Below are positions 8,884 through 19,377 of a DNA stretch of 64,000 bases, one piece after another. The stretch is taken from NCBI RefSeq assembly GCF_000230995.2, contig NC_019973.1:434001-498000 (forward strand). The letters run 5' to 3'. Numbering within the stretch: the first letter of the stretch is position 1; every line of letters begins with the position of its first letter. The notes beneath the pieces are model-generated. The model ran no database searches. It was not told the DNA's origin and saw only the letters and a list, made by a program, of their open reading frames with translations. The translations under genes were made by a program, and so were the position numbers. The DNA comes from Mesorhizobium australicum WSM2073. GTDB taxonomy: Bacteria > Pseudomonadota > Alphaproteobacteria > Rhizobiales > Rhizobiaceae.

Positions 8884-9531
8884 ATGGCCAACGAAAAGGT
8901 TTCGGACGTCAAGGACGTCAAACACGGGCTGGGCAACTACCAGCAGATGCGCCGGCTGGTGCTTGCCGTGCTCGTGGTGGTGCTGTTTCTGGCGCTGCTG
9001 TTCGGCCAGTCGACCTTCCCGCCGGACACGCCGGTGCACGAAACGATCGAGATGTTCGGCGTGCTCTTGATTTTCCTCGGCATCGTCGGGCGCCTCTGGG
9101 CGACGCTCTATATAGGCGGGCGCAAATCCTCCGAGGTGGTGACCGGCGGCCCCTATTCGATCACCCGCAACCCGCTCTACGTGTTCTCGACCGTGGCCGC
9201 CGCCGGCGTCGGCGCGCAGATCGGCTCGTTCTCCGGCATCATTCTTTTCGCGGTTCTGTGCGCCGGTGCCTTCCATATCGTCATCCTGCGCGAGGAGAAG
9301 TTCCTCAAGGAGGCGCTCGGTGCACCCTATGCCGACTATCTGGCACGCGTGCCGCGCTTCTTCCCCAAGCTTTCGCTCTACCAGGAAGGCGACACCGGCA
9401 GCTTCAGGCCGAGCCTGCTTTTGACCACACTGCTCGACGGGCTGGTGTTCCTGATCGCGCTGCCGGCTTTCGAACTGATCGACGGCGCGCAGTTGTCGGG
9501 CATGCTGCCGGTCTGGTTTAGGCTGCCCTGA
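8884..9531 (+). CDS. Isoprenylcysteine carboxyl methyltransferase-like membrane methyltransferase
   Basis: A 215-residue membrane protein with helices near residues 25-42, 56-75, 105-135 and a C-terminal pair. The stretch [15 protein letters not shown] and the later [20 protein letters not shown] are hallmarks of the ICMT/PEMT superfamily of SAM-dependent membrane methyltransferases (the RNP-Y and E-F-Y elements bind SAM). Bacteria have no prenylated CAAX proteins, so the substrate is unknown; phospholipids or other lipids are possible. It lies between infC and rpmI, each separated by a terminator hairpin, so it is probably transcribed alone. Confidence 0.85.
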   Translation: MANEKVSDVKDVKHGLGNYQQMRRLVLAVLVVVLFLALLFGQSTFPPDTPVHETIEMFGVLLIFLGIVGRLWATLYIGGRKSSEVVTGGPYSITRNPLYVFSTVAAAGVGAQIGSFSGIILFAVLCAGAFHIVILREEKFLKEALGAPYADYLARVPRFFPKLSLYQEGDTGSFRPSLLLTTLLDGLVFLIALPAFELIDGAQLSGMLPVWFRLP

Positions 9532-9608
9532 CCGGGGACAGTGCGTCGCACGGTGCTGAGGGTGTTGCGCCCGCGCCATCTTTGATCTATAGCACCGCCG
9601 TTCCAAGA

Positions 9609-9650
9609 AAACCGCCCGGCAGGGCATGCCGTGGCGGTTTCATTTGCTTT
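9609..9650 (+). terminator. Hairpin terminator upstream of rpmI
   Basis: aaaccgcc (9609-9616) pairs with ggcggttt (9633-9640), followed by catttgctttt. It lies 78 bases after the methyltransferase stop and 76 bases before rpmI. It may end the upstream transcript, or act as a leader structure for the ribosomal protein genes; the sequence does not decide. Confidence 0.65.
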
Positions 9651-9716
9651 TCGGGCTTTGGTCGGCCCGGAGCGAACAAGAAGCGCGATCGTGCGCCAAC
9701 AATACGGAGTAGCAAA

Positions 9717-9920
9717 ATGCCCAAGATGAAGACCAAATCGGCCGCCAAGAAGCGGTTCAAGATCACAGGTACGGGTAAAGTCCTGTCGGCTGCGGCCGGC
9801 AAGCGTCACGGCATGATCAAGCGTTCCAACAAGTTCATTCGAAATGCCCGCGGCACGATGGTTCTGGCTGAACCGGATGGCAAGAAGGTCATCAAGAATT
9901 TTCTGCCGAACGGCCTCTAA
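9717..9920 (+). CDS. rpmI: 50S ribosomal protein L35
   Basis: The 67-residue basic protein [20 protein letters not shown]...FLPNGL is a full L35. The ATG at 9717 follows ACGGAG, and the N-terminal [13 protein letters not shown] is conserved throughout bacteria. It precedes rplT by 88 bases in the standard order rpmI-rplT-pheS-pheT, with infC about 1 kb upstream rather than directly adjacent. Confidence 0.98.
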   Translation: MPKMKTKSAAKKRFKITGTGKVLSAAAGKRHGMIKRSNKFIRNARGTMVLAEPDGKKVIKNFLPNGL

Positions 9921-10008
9921 GGCATACGGTCCGGACACGCATCAGTTTTACGCAATTTCGAACGGAACGCCGCCAGGCACCTGGAATTGCTTTTAAGGAG
10001 ATCATGAC

Positions 10009-10410
10009 ATGGCACGCGTAAAGAGAGGCGTCACCTCGCACGCCAAGCACAAGAAGGTCCTGAAAGCCGCGAAAGGCTTCTACGGCCGCCGCAAGAACAC
10101 CATCCGCATTGCCAAGCAGGCGGTGGAAAAGTCGCTGCAGTACGCTTACCGCGACCGCAAGAACCGCAAGCGCTCGTTCCGCGCGCTGTGGATCCAGCGC
10201 ATCAACGCCGCGACGCACGAGCATGGCCTGACCTATGGCCGCTTCATCGACGGTTTGAACAAGGCCGGCATCGAGATCGATCGCAAGATCCTGTCCGACA
10301 TGGCCATCCACGAGCCGCAGGCTTTCGCCGCCCTGGTGGCCAAGGCCAAGGTTGCTCTTGAGTACCTCAAGAACACCACTCCGAATGCTTTTGAAAGCGC
10401 TGTCGCCTAG
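10009..10410 (+). CDS. rplT: 50S ribosomal protein L20
   Basis: A full 133-residue L20 ([20 protein letters not shown]...), an early 23S rRNA-binding assembly protein; the long basic N-terminal helix carries [19 protein letters not shown]. The ATG at 10009 follows AAGGAG. The end of the gene runs straight into a palindromic repeat. In some bacteria L20 represses its own operon by binding a leader that mimics 23S rRNA; no such leader was recognised here. Confidence 0.98.
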   Translation: MARVKRGVTSHAKHKKVLKAAKGFYGRRKNTIRIAKQAVEKSLQYAYRDRKNRKRSFRALWIQRINAATHEHGLTYGRFIDGLNKAGIEIDRKILSDMAIHEPQAFAALVAKAKVALEYLKNTTPNAFESAVA

Positions 10411-10455
10411 AGCATGATGCCAAAAAGTTTCTGACTTTTTGGACAACATCATGCT
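10411..10455. repeat. RIME-like palindrome directly after rplT
   Basis: It starts with the first base after the rplT stop. Outer arms agcatgatg (10411-10419) and catcatgct (10447-10455) enclose inner arms ccaaaaagt (10420-10428) and actttttgg (10434-10442), giving a nearly continuous 18-bp stem. It matches the family seen at 3511-3558 and 59884-59932. Confidence 0.8.
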
Positions 10456-10474
10456 CCAGGGAAATTAGCGGGGA

Positions 10475-10516
10475 GCGCGATCTTTTCCGAAAAGTCTGCA
10501 ACTTTTCGGGATCGGG
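10475..10516. repeat. Second RIME-like palindrome between rplT and pheS
   Basis: ccgaaaagt (10487-10495) pairs with acttttcgg (10501-10509) around ctgca, with weaker outer arms (agcgcgatc/gatcgggct). Together with the preceding element it makes a tandem pair of related palindromes in the rplT-pheS gap. Confidence 0.7.
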
Positions 10517-10560
10517 CTCCGAGCCCAGCGCTTCCCAAGCATTCGAAATTCTGATTTGGG

Positions 10561-10596
10561 GAACCCGCGCTGGCACGGCTGGCGCGGGTTCTTTTG
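10561..10596 (+). terminator. Rho-independent terminator between rplT and pheS
   Basis: gaacccgcgc (10561-10570) and gcgcgggttc (10582-10591) form a perfect 10-bp stem with an 11-base loop, followed by tttt. It probably ends the rpmI-rplT transcript. A pheST attenuator is the alternative, but no Phe-rich leader frame was found in front of it. Confidence 0.8.
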
Positions 10597-10612
10597 TCTC
10601 TGCCTGAAATTT

Positions 10613-10638
10613 CACTTTTAAAGTGACTTTCACTTTAA
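10613..10638. promoter_or_regulatory. Possible operator in front of pheS
   Basis: CACTTT-T-AAAGTG (10613-10625) is a perfect 6-bp inverted repeat with a one-base centre, followed at once by a related half, TTTCACTTTAA (10628-10638). It stands 23-48 bases before the pheS start. The region is AT-rich against a GC-rich background, so it could be an operator or part of the promoter. Confidence 0.35.
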
Positions 10639-10660
10639 GCCGACTTCCAACGCAGCGAGT

Positions 10661-11764
10661 TTGATCGTGAACGACGCAACCATTGGCCTTGATGCACTCG
10701 AAAATACCCTGATGGCTGACATCGCCTCGGCCGCCGACGAGACGTCGATCGAGGCGGTGCGCGTCTCGGCGCTTGGCAAGAAGGGCTCAATCTCGGAAAT
10801 GCTGAAGACGCTCGGCGCGATGAGCGCCGAGGAACGGCAGGTGAAGGGCCCGGCGATCAATGGCCTGAAAAATCGTGTCACCGAGGCGCTGACGGCCCGC
10901 AAGGCTGAACTCAGGGATGTGGCGATCGCCGCCCGTCTGGCGGCTGAGAAGGTCGACGTGACGCTGCCGGTGCGGCAGTCGCCGGCCGAGCGCGGCCGCA
11001 TCCATCCGATCAGCCAGGTCATCGACGAAATCGCCGCGATCTTCGGCGATCTCGGCTTCGCCATCGCCGAAGGACCCGATATCGAGACCGACTACTATAA
11101 TTTCACCGCGCTGAATTTTCCGGAGGGCCACCCGGCACGCGAGATGCACGACACCTTCTTCTTCCAGCCGGACGAGAAGGGCGAGCGCAAGCTTTTGCGC
11201 ACTCATACCTCGCCGGTGCAGATCCGCACCATGGAGAAGCAGAAGCCGCCGATCCGCATCGTCATTCCGGGCAAGACCTATCGCCAGGATTCCGACGCCA
11301 CCCACTCGCCGATGTTCCATCAGGTCGAAGGGCTGGTGATCGACAGATCGGCCAACGTCGCCAACATGAAGTGGGTGCTGGAAGAGTTCTGCAAGGCCTT
11401 CTTCGAGGTGCCGCAGGTCAAGATGCGCTTTCGCCCCTCCTTCTTCCCGTTCACCGAGCCAAGCCTCGAGGTCGATATACAGTGCGACCGCTCCAGGCCC
11501 GGCGAAGTGCGCTTCGGCGAAGGCTCCGACTGGATGGAGATCCTGGGCTGCGGCATGGTGCACCCCAATGTGCTCAGGGCCGGCGGGCTCGATCCCGACG
11601 AGTACCAGGGCTTTGCCTGGGGCATGGGCATCGACCGCATCGCCATGCTGAAATACGGCATGCCCGACCTGCGCGCCTTCTTCGACGCCGATGTGCGCTG
11701 GCTGTCGCATTACGGCTTCCGGCCGCTGGACATGCCGACGCTGTTCGGAGGCCTGAGCGCGTGA
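10661..11764 (+). CDS. pheS: Phenylalanyl-tRNA synthetase alpha subunit
   Basis: A 367-residue class II synthetase subunit: N-terminal coiled-coil, then motif 2 ([20 protein letters not shown]) and motif 3 ([18 protein letters not shown]), with the phenylalanine-pocket region [16 protein letters not shown]. It pairs with PheT to charge tRNA-Phe. There is no ATG at the N-terminus: TTG at 10661 or GTG at 10667 must be used. The GTG lies about 7 bases from AGCGAG and may be the real start, giving 365 residues. pheT follows after 43 bases. Confidence 0.95.
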   Translation: MIVNDATIGLDALENTLMADIASAADETSIEAVRVSALGKKGSISEMLKTLGAMSAEERQVKGPAINGLKNRVTEALTARKAELRDVAIAARLAAEKVDVTLPVRQSPAERGRIHPISQVIDEIAAIFGDLGFAIAEGPDIETDYYNFTALNFPEGHPAREMHDTFFFQPDEKGERKLLRTHTSPVQIRTMEKQKPPIRIVIPGKTYRQDSDATHSPMFHQVEGLVIDRSANVANMKWVLEEFCKAFFEVPQVKMRFRPSFFPFTEPSLEVDIQCDRSRPGEVRFGEGSDWMEILGCGMVHPNVLRAGGLDPDEYQGFAWGMGIDRIAMLKYGMPDLRAFFDADVRWLSHYGFRPLDMPTLFGGLSA

Positions 11765-11807
11765 CGGCCCTGAAGACTCCTGCTGCCAGCTACCACGGAA
11801 CAGCCCA

Positions 11808-14216
11808 ATGAAATTCACCCTCTCCTGGCTCAAGGATCACCTTGAAACCGACGCCACGCTGGCCGAAATCGTCGAGCGGCTGACCTCGATCGGCCTCGAG
11901 GTCGAGCATGTCGACGATAAGGCGGAGTTGAAACCCTTCGTCATCGCCAAGGTGCTGACGGCGGTGCAGCATCCCGACGCCGACCGGCTGCGGGTGCTGA
12001 CCGTCGATACCGGCGACGGCAAGCCGCCGGTGCAGGTCGTCTGCGGCGCGCCGAACGCCCGCGCCGGCCTGATCGGCGCCTTCGCCGCGCCCGGCACCTA
12101 TGTGCCCGGCATCGACGTGACGCTGACGGTCGGCAAGATCCGTGGCGTCGAAAGCCATGGCATGATGTGTTCGGAGCGCGAACTGGAACTGTCCGACGAG
12201 CATAATGGCATCATCGACCTGCCCGAGGATGCGCCGGTCGGCACCAGCTTTGCGTCCTATGCGCATCTCGACGATCCGGTCATCGAGATCAATCTGACGC
12301 CGAACCGGCCCGACGCCACCAGCGTCTACGGCATCGCCCGGGATCTGGCGGCGAGCGGGCTTGGCCGCCTTGTCGGCGGGGCGATCATGCCGCATGTCGG
12401 CAACGGCATGTGCCCGGTGAAGGTGACGATCGAAGCGCCGGAGCTTTGCCCCGGCTTCGCACTCAGGCTGGTCAAGGATGTCAAGAACGGGCCCTCGCCG
12501 AAATGGCTGCAGCAGCGGCTGATCGCCATTGGGCTGAGGCCGATCAGCGCGCTGGTCGACATCACCAATTACGTCACCTTCGATCGCGGACGGCCGCTGC
12601 ATGTCTTCGATGCCGCCAAGGTCGCCGGCAACCTAATGGTGCGCCGCGCCAAGAATGGCGAAAAGGTGCAGGCGCTCGACGGGCGCGAATACACGCTGAC
12701 GCCGGAGATGTGCGTGATCGCGGACGACAATGGCGTCGAGTCCATTGCCGGCATCATGGGTGGCGAACACTCCGGCTGTGACGAGAACACGACGGACGTG
12801 CTGATCGAATCCGCTCTTTGGGACCCGATCACCACGGCCCGCACCGGCCGCACGCTCGGCATCATCACCGACGCGCGCTACCGTTTCGAGCGCGGTGTCG
12901 ACCCTGAATTCATGGTGCCGGGCATCGAACTGGCGACCAAGCTGGTGATCGATTTCTGCGGCGGCACGCCGACCGAGGCCGAGGTGGCCGGCTATGCCGG
13001 GCATCAGCCGAAGATCGTGTCGCTTCCGCTGTCGGAAGTGAAACGGCTGACCGGTATCGAGGTGCCAAAGGCGGAGAGCCTCAACATCCTGTCGCGTCTC
13101 GGCTTCCACGCGCAGGGATCGGGCGACGTCGTCGACGTGACCGTGCCGTCCTGGCGGCCCCATGTCGACGGCAAGGCCGATCTGGTCGAGGAGGTCATGC
13201 GAATCCATGGCGTCGACAATATCGCGCCGCAGCCGCTCGGCGCGCATGACGTGGTCAACGGCAAGATCCTGACCACGCTGCAGATCCGCACCCGTGCCGC
13301 GAAGCGTTCGCTTGCGGTGCGCGGCATGATGGAGGCCGTTACCTGGTCGTTCATCCCGGCCAAACACGCCGAACTGTTCGGCGGCGGCCAGACGGCGCTG
13401 AAGCTTGCCAACCCAATCGCCGCCGACATGTCCGACATGCGGCCCTCGCTGCTGCCGGGGCTGATTTCGGCCGCGCAGCGCAACGCCGACAAGGGCATCG
13501 GCGACGTGGCGCTGTTCGAGGTCTCGGGCACCTATGAGGGCGACGGCGCCGACCAGCAGCGGCGCGTCGCCGCCGGCGTGCGCCGCGGCACGGCCAAGCT
13601 CGACGGCTCCGGCCGCAACTGGGCCGGCAATTCGGGCCCGGTCGGCGTGTTCGACGCCAAGGCGGACGCGATCGCCGCGCTTGAAGCCTGTGGCGCGCCG
13701 GTCGACCGGCTGCAGATCGAGGCCGGCGGACCCGCCTGGTACCATCCCGGCCGTTCCGGAACGATCAAGCTCGGCCCGAAGACCGTGCTCGGCACGTTCG
13801 GCGAGTTCCATCCGAAGACGCTGGAAGGGCTCGATGTCTCGGGGCCGCTCTGCGGCTTCGAGGTGTTCGTCGACGCCGTGCCCGAACCGAAGGCCAAGCC
13901 GACCAAGACCAAGCCCAGGCTGGACCTGTCCGCTTTCCAGGCGGTGAAGCGCGACTTCGCCTTCGTCGTCGACAAAGCGGTCGAGGCCGGCACGCTGGTA
14001 CGTGCCGCGCTTGCCGCCGACAAGAAGCTGATCACGGCTGTCTCGGTCTTCGACGTGTTCGAAGGTGCGTCGCTGGGCGAAGGCAAGAAGTCGATCGCCA
14101 TCGAAGTCTCGATCCAGCCGGTCGAGAAGACGTTGACCGACGAGGATTTCGAGGCGCTGGCCAAGCGCATCGTCGAGAATGTCGGCAAGCAGACGGGCGG
14201 CGTGCTGCGCGGCTGA
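11808..14216 (+). CDS. pheT: Phenylalanyl-tRNA synthetase beta subunit
   Basis: An 802-residue subunit with the usual order: N-terminal tRNA-binding OB fold ([20 protein letters not shown]), B3/B4 editing domain, B5 domain, catalytic-like core ([15 protein letters not shown]) and a C-terminal FDX-ACB domain ([19 protein letters not shown]...[13 protein letters not shown]) that grips the tRNA anticodon stem. It edits mischarged Tyr-tRNA. It follows pheS on the same strand. The length is normal for alphaproteobacteria. Confidence 0.98.
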   Translation: MKFTLSWLKDHLETDATLAEIVERLTSIGLEVEHVDDKAELKPFVIAKVLTAVQHPDADRLRVLTVDTGDGKPPVQVVCGAPNARAGLIGAFAAPGTYVPGIDVTLTVGKIRGVESHGMMCSERELELSDEHNGIIDLPEDAPVGTSFASYAHLDDPVIEINLTPNRPDATSVYGIARDLAASGLGRLVGGAIMPHVGNGMCPVKVTIEAPELCPGFALRLVKDVKNGPSPKWLQQRLIAIGLRPISALVDITNYVTFDRGRPLHVFDAAKVAGNLMVRRAKNGEKVQALDGREYTLTPEMCVIADDNGVESIAGIMGGEHSGCDENTTDVLIESALWDPITTARTGRTLGIITDARYRFERGVDPEFMVPGIELATKLVIDFCGGTPTEAEVAGYAGHQPKIVSLPLSEVKRLTGIEVPKAESLNILSRLGFHAQGSGDVVDVTVPSWRPHVDGKADLVEEVMRIHGVDNIAPQPLGAHDVVNGKILTTLQIRTRAAKRSLAVRGMMEAVTWSFIPAKHAELFGGGQTALKLANPIAADMSDMRPSLLPGLISAAQRNADKGIGDVALFEVSGTYEGDGADQQRRVAAGVRRGTAKLDGSGRNWAGNSGPVGVFDAKADAIAALEACGAPVDRLQIEAGGPAWYHPGRSGTIKLGPKTVLGTFGEFHPKTLEGLDVSGPLCGFEVFVDAVPEPKAKPTKTKPRLDLSAFQAVKRDFAFVVDKAVEAGTLVRAALAADKKLITAVSVFDVFEGASLGEGKKSIAIEVSIQPVEKTLTDEDFEALAKRIVENVGKQTGGVLRG

Positions 14217-14254
14217 GACTTGCGAGCGGATGGCGAATCGCTCTCCAAGGGGCG

Positions 14255-14857
14255 ATGGACCATCTGCGCTATTCTGGGCTCTCCTTCGAGAAACAGCGTA
14301 CGGCTTTTCTCGACATCGTCGCGGCTGACCCGCTGCTTGCCGAAACGCTGGCGAGGGTGCGCGCGCTTGCGCTGCCGGATTGGCTGGTGGTTTCCGGCGC
14401 GCTTTACAACAGCGTCTGGAACCACCTGACCGGCAAGCCATCGGGCTACGGCATCAGGGATGTCGACCTGTTTTATTTCGACGACTCCGACCTGTCCTAC
14501 GAGGCCGAAGACGCGGTGATCCAACGGGCCGCCAGGCATTTCGAAGGACTGCCACTGCCGGTGGAAGTACGCAACCAGGCGCGCGTGCATCTGTGGTATC
14601 CGCAAAAGTTCGGGCAGCCGTGCCCGCGCTATACGAGTGCCAGCCAATCCGTCAGCTATTTTGCCTCGAAGACGCATGCGGTCGGGGTGCGCTACGACGC
14701 CGACGGGCAGCTGGACCTCGTGGCGCCGTTCGGGCTCGACGACCTTTTTTCGTTTCGAATTACGCCCAGCCGGCTGATGGATAACCGGAAGACGCATGAG
14801 GAGAAGGGCGCGCGAGCGCGGGCGTATTGGCCGGAGATTACGGTGGTGCCGTGGTGA
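14255..14857 (+). CDS. Nucleotidyltransferase-like protein (NTP_transf_6 / DUF925 type)
   Basis: A 200-residue protein beginning MDHLRYSGLSFEKQRTAFLD. VVSGALYNSVWNHLTGKPSGYGIRDVDLFYFDDSDLSYE shows the G-x-(n)-W and DxD pattern of the DUF925 nucleotidyltransferase-like family, with the aspartates of DVDLFYFDD as probable metal ligands; VEVRNQARVHLWYPQKFG is also characteristic. The substrate is unknown. It lies 38 bases after pheT on the same strand and may be read through from it; the ATG follows AAGGGGCG. Confidence 0.8.
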   Translation: MDHLRYSGLSFEKQRTAFLDIVAADPLLAETLARVRALALPDWLVVSGALYNSVWNHLTGKPSGYGIRDVDLFYFDDSDLSYEAEDAVIQRAARHFEGLPLPVEVRNQARVHLWYPQKFGQPCPRYTSASQSVSYFASKTHAVGVRYDADGQLDLVAPFGLDDLFSFRITPSRLMDNRKTHEEKGARARAYWPEITVVPW

Positions 14858-14873
14858 GCTAACAGAGTTTCAG

Positions 14874-14924
14874 GTTGGCGCGAGGCACCCCCCTCTGTCA
14901 CAGAGGGGGGTGCCTCGCGCCAAC
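14874..14924. repeat. Long perfect palindrome between convergent genes
   Basis: The 24 bases at 14874-14897 (gttggcgcgaggcaccc onward) are exactly mirrored at 14901-14924, with only tca between them. The resulting hairpin has a run of six C:G pairs and no T tract on either side. It lies between the convergent nucleotidyltransferase and aldo/keto reductase genes, where it could act as a two-way terminator or be a mobile palindromic repeat. Confidence 0.85.
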
Positions 14925-14967
14925 GCCCTTTAATTCGCTGCATAAAAGGGCGCGCCCTTTTCCACCT

Positions 14968-15963
<996 letters not shown>

Positions 15964-16059
15964 CACGCATCTCCTTGTTGTGATGCCTAGGAAATAACGC
16001 CTTGCAGCACGTTCGATAATCGGCTCTTCTTCGTACGGGTCGTTCCATGAAATAGATCA

Positions 16060-16950
16060 ATGAATCGGGCACATCTCTCACAGCTCGCGGTGCTGGCAAC
16101 CGTTGCCCAATGCGGCAGTTTTCGCGGCGCGGCCAGGGAACTGGCGATAGCTCCCTCCGCGGTGAGCCACGCGGTCTCCAGCCTGGAGGCACGGCTTGGC
16201 GTGCGCCTTTTGGCGCGCAGCACACGCAGTGTCGCTCCGACCGAGGAAGGCGCACAATTGCTGGAGCGATTGCGGCCGGCGCTTTCCGAGATCGACCTGG
16301 CGCTGGAGACGGCCGTCGAGGCGCGCGACCGGCCCGCCGGGAACTTGCGGCTCAGCGTGCCGCGCACGTCAGCGCATCTGGTGCTGACGCCACGGCTCAG
16401 CGCCTTTGCATCGGCCTATCCCGACATCGTGCTGGAGATCATCATCGAGGATCGCTTCACCGACGTGGTGGCAGGCGGTTTCGATGCTGGTGTCAGGCTC
16501 GGCGAGAGCCTGCAGCGCGACATGATCGCGGTGCGCATCGGGCCGGACATTCGTGGCGCGGTGGTGGGCGCACCATCCTATTTCGAGGCCATGCCCCGGC
16601 CGCGCCACCCGCGCGACCTCGCCGAGCATCGCTGCATCCGCTTCCGCTTCTCCAGCGGCATCCTCTACCGCTGGGAATTCGAAAAGGACGGCGAGGAGGT
16701 CGAGATGGCGGTGCAAGGGCCGCTGATCCTCGACGAGGACCATCTGATCGCCCAGGCCGCGGTCGACGGCGCCGGGCTCGCCTTCGTTTTCGAGGACTAT
16801 GTCCGCGCGCCGCTCGCCGACGGACGGCTGATCCGCGTGCTGGAGGACTGGTGCCCACCCTTCCAAGGATTCTTCGTCTATTACCCGAGCCGCCGCCAGA
16901 TGCGGCCGGCGCTGAGGGCTTTCGTCGATTTCTTCAAGGTGGGTGGGTAG
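16060..16950 (+). CDS. LysR-family transcriptional regulator
   Basis: A 296-residue regulator with an N-terminal winged helix-turn-helix (LAVLATVAQCGSFRGAAREL, then APSAVSHAVSSLEARLGVRL) and a periplasmic-binding-like effector domain. It is transcribed away from the aldo/keto reductase gene and probably controls it and itself from the 96-base shared gap, where AT-rich spans such as gttcgataatcgg could be binding sites. The ATG at 16060 lacks a clear ribosome box. Confidence 0.93.
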   Translation: MNRAHLSQLAVLATVAQCGSFRGAARELAIAPSAVSHAVSSLEARLGVRLLARSTRSVAPTEEGAQLLERLRPALSEIDLALETAVEARDRPAGNLRLSVPRTSAHLVLTPRLSAFASAYPDIVLEIIIEDRFTDVVAGGFDAGVRLGESLQRDMIAVRIGPDIRGAVVGAPSYFEAMPRPRHPRDLAEHRCIRFRFSSGILYRWEFEKDGEEVEMAVQGPLILDEDHLIAQAAVDGAGLAFVFEDYVRAPLADGRLIRVLEDWCPPFQGFFVYYPSRRQMRPALRAFVDFFKVGG

Positions 16951-17009
16951 GCAACTCTCCTCCTCGTCGGCAAGGGGAAGAAAGCTGGCCGCGCCAACGT
17001 TCGCCTCGC

Positions 17010-17582
17010 ATGCAGGCTTCAATCACCAACACCGCGACCCGCTATGGATGGGCAACCATCGTCCTCCACTGGCTGATCGGGATTATCTTCATCGGCCAGT
17101 TCATGCTCGGCTTCGTCATGGTCAGGACCCCGAGCCAACGCACGGCCTTCGAATTGATCCAGCTGCACAAATCCCTGGGCTTCCTGCTGCTGGGGCTCAT
17201 CATCCTGCGTATAGCCTGGCGGCTCGGCAATGCGGCACCGCCCTTGCCGCCTTCTGTCGGCGCCCTGGAGCGCCGCTCGGCGCCGCTGGCGCATCTGGCG
17301 CTCTATGCCTTCCAGGTCGCCCTGCCCCTGTCAGGCTGGGCACTGGTGTCGGTCTCGACGCTGGAGATTCCCAGCATGCCGTTCAACCTGTTCGTCATGC
17401 CGAACCTGCCGCTCGCCGAATCCGATGCCGCCGAAAGCTTTTGGACGTCGGCACACTGGTATCTCGCCTATGCCGGCGCGGCGCTTGTCGCCCTGCATGT
17501 CGCGGCGGCCCTGCGCCATCATTTCCTGCTTCGCGACGGGGTGCTCACGCGTATGATCACGCCTTCGTCAGCCGGGGAATAG
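17010..17582 (+). CDS. Cytochrome b561 family protein
   Basis: A 190-residue inner-membrane di-heme cytochrome with four helices. Histidines suited to heme binding stand in VLHWLIGIIF (helix 1), LIQLHKSLGFLLLG (helix 2), TSAHWYLAYAGA (helix 3) and ALVALHVAAALRHHFL (helix 4). The ATG at 17010 gives MQASITNTATRYGWATIVLH, the common start of this family; longer in-frame reading would cross the LysR gene. A YceI gene follows by 69 bases, and b561-YceI pairs are frequent in proteobacteria, possibly serving quinone or lipid redox in the envelope. Confidence 0.93.
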   Translation: MQASITNTATRYGWATIVLHWLIGIIFIGQFMLGFVMVRTPSQRTAFELIQLHKSLGFLLLGLIILRIAWRLGNAAPPLPPSVGALERRSAPLAHLALYAFQVALPLSGWALVSVSTLEIPSMPFNLFVMPNLPLAESDAAESFWTSAHWYLAYAGAALVALHVAAALRHHFLLRDGVLTRMITPSSAGE

Positions 17583-17651
17583 AACGCGCCTTGGTCTCGT
17601 TTGTGGGGTGAGGACGCCAGAGAGCGCTTCCTCCTAACAAGGAACAACCCA

Positions 17652-18227
17652 ATGCGTGCGCGAATCCTCGGATTGGCGGCTGCCGCCGCCTGCCTAGCCA
17701 TGCCTGTTTATGCGGCGGTCGTGCTCGGCGATGCCGCCGGCAGCTATACGATCAGCCAAACTGGCTCCGCGATCCGCTTCACCATCGGCAAGGCCGGCGG
17801 CGGCGGGTTCGACGGCGCCTTTGCCCGTTTCAAGGGCATGATCCGCATCGACAACAATGATGTCGGCCGTTCGAAGGTAGACCTGACCATCTATCCCGAA
17901 AGCGTGGGCACCGGCCAAGGCCGCATCGATGCGTTCCTGCGCTCCGACGCGGTGTTCGACGCGGCCAACAGTCCCGAAATCCAGTTCCGCTCGACCAGCG
18001 TGACCCGCACCGGCGACACGTCGGCCCTTGTCACCGGCAGGCTGACGGCGCGCGGCAAGACGTTTCCGGAAAAATTCACCGCCGAGCTCGACGGGTTGAA
18101 GGGCGGGACGATCAAATTCCATGTCACCGGCAAGGTGCTGCGCTCGCGCTACGGCATGGATGTCGGCACGCCGCTCTATTCCAACGTCGTCGATTTCGAC
18201 ATGACGCTGACCGGGAAAAGGGGCTAG
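17652..18227 (+). CDS. YceI family periplasmic protein
   Basis: A 191-residue secreted lipocalin-like protein. It begins with a signal peptide (MRARILGLAAAAACLAMPVYA), followed by YTISQTGSAIRFTIGKAGGG and the YceI motifs FDAANSPEIQFRSTSV and LTARGKTFPEKF. Such proteins bind isoprenoid quinone-like chains in a beta barrel. The ATG at 17652 is preceded by AAGGA. It forms a pair with the upstream cytochrome b561 gene. Confidence 0.92.
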   Translation: MRARILGLAAAAACLAMPVYAAVVLGDAAGSYTISQTGSAIRFTIGKAGGGGFDGAFARFKGMIRIDNNDVGRSKVDLTIYPESVGTGQGRIDAFLRSDAVFDAANSPEIQFRSTSVTRTGDTSALVTGRLTARGKTFPEKFTAELDGLKGGTIKFHVTGKVLRSRYGMDVGTPLYSNVVDFDMTLTGKRG

Positions 18228-18246
18228 CGCGCGGCTGAGGTGCCTG

Positions 18247-18279
18247 GGTTCCTTGCCCGCTTTCGTGGGGCGAGGAACC
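18247..18279 (+). terminator. Hairpin after yceI
   Basis: ggttccttgccc (18247-18258) pairs with gggcgaggaacc (18268-18279) with one G:T pair and a 9-base loop. No T tract follows, so termination is likely but not typical. Confidence 0.5.
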
Positions 18280-18351
18280 TAGCGACCTGCATTGGCTTTT
18301 CCAGCGATTTCAGGCAAACCTCCTTGCCTGTAGTCTATAGGGAGAAGCGTG

Positions 18352-19338
18352 ATGTTCCGATGGGGTGTGTTGTCGACGGCCAAGATCGGCCGCGAGCAGC
18401 TGTTGCCGGCAATCGTCGAAGCGGAGAACGGCGTGCTGTCGGCGATCGCCAGCCGCGACCTAGCGAAGGCCAAGGCATTGGGCGACCGCTTTGGCGCGCG
18501 CCATGCCTTCGGCTCCTATGAGGAGTTGCTCGCTTCCAACGAGGTCGATGGCGTCTACATCCCGTTACCGACCTCGCAACATGTCGAATGGACTGCAAAA
18601 GCCATCGAAGCGGGCAAGCATGTGCTGGTCGAAAAGCCGCTGGCACTCGATGCCAAGGACATCGCGCCGCTGATCAAGGTGCGCGACCAGAAGAAGGTGC
18701 TGGTCTGCGAAGCCTTCATGGTTATCTACCACCCGCAGTGGATCAAGGTGCGTGATCTCATCGCCAGCGGCGCCATCGGCCGGCTGCGCCATGTGCAGGG
18801 CGCGTTTTCCTACTACAATGTCGACCCCAACAACATGCGCAACAAGCTCGATCTCGGCGGCGGCGCGCTGCCCGACATCGGCGTCTACCCGACCGTGTCG
18901 ACACGCTTCTCGACCGGCAAGGAGCCGCTGCGCGTACAGGCGACGATCGAGCGCGACAAGACATTCGGCACCGACATCTATTCATCGATCCGCGCCGATT
19001 TCGGCGATTTCGAGCTGTCTTTCTACCTGTCGACGCAGATGGCGGCGCGGCAGATGATGGTGTTCCACGGCGAGAAGGGTTTCATCGAACTGTTCTCGCC
19101 CTTCAATGCCGGGCTCTACGACCATCACCGCGTCGAACTGCACAACCAGAACCACACCGAGGCGCAGGTGTTCCGCTTCCCCGGCACGCAGCAATACAGG
19201 CTCGAGGTCGAGACCTTCGCGCGGGCAGCTCTTGGCGGCAAGGAGCGCGTCTTCACGCTGGAAGAATCCGTGCTCAACCAGAAAGTCATCGACGCCATCT
19301 TCCGCGCCGGCGACACAGGCGGCTGGGAGACCGTCTGA
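18352..19338 (+). CDS. Gfo/Idh/MocA family NAD(P)-dependent oxidoreductase
   Basis: A 328-residue protein with an N-terminal Rossmann domain ([18 protein letters not shown]), the EKPLALD motif whose lysine is catalytic in this family, and a C-terminal alpha/beta dimerisation domain ([13 protein letters not shown]). Members oxidise or reduce sugars, inositols and related polyols; the substrate is not evident. The ATG at 18352 fits the GGGAG box better than the GTG one codon earlier. The next gene, a flavoprotein dehydrogenase, starts 39 bases downstream and may share its transcript. Confidence 0.9.
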   Translation: MFRWGVLSTAKIGREQLLPAIVEAENGVLSAIASRDLAKAKALGDRFGARHAFGSYEELLASNEVDGVYIPLPTSQHVEWTAKAIEAGKHVLVEKPLALDAKDIAPLIKVRDQKKVLVCEAFMVIYHPQWIKVRDLIASGAIGRLRHVQGAFSYYNVDPNNMRNKLDLGGGALPDIGVYPTVSTRFSTGKEPLRVQATIERDKTFGTDIYSSIRADFGDFELSFYLSTQMAARQMMVFHGEKGFIELFSPFNAGLYDHHRVELHNQNHTEAQVFRFPGTQQYRLEVETFARAALGGKERVFTLEESVLNQKVIDAIFRAGDTGGWETV

Positions 19339-19377
19339 AACCCATATTACATAGCCGGCTAATCCTGGGGAGGAAAA

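Noticed and set aside
10411..10455. ATGATGCCAAAAAGTTTCTGA as a Phe-containing leader peptide for pheST attenuation
   Set aside because: It lies inside a dispersed palindrome, has a single Phe codon and is separated from the terminator by another repeat.
12633..14441. Long open frame antisense to pheT
   Set aside because: Same reason: it mirrors the codon pattern of pheT and has no family features or ribosome site.
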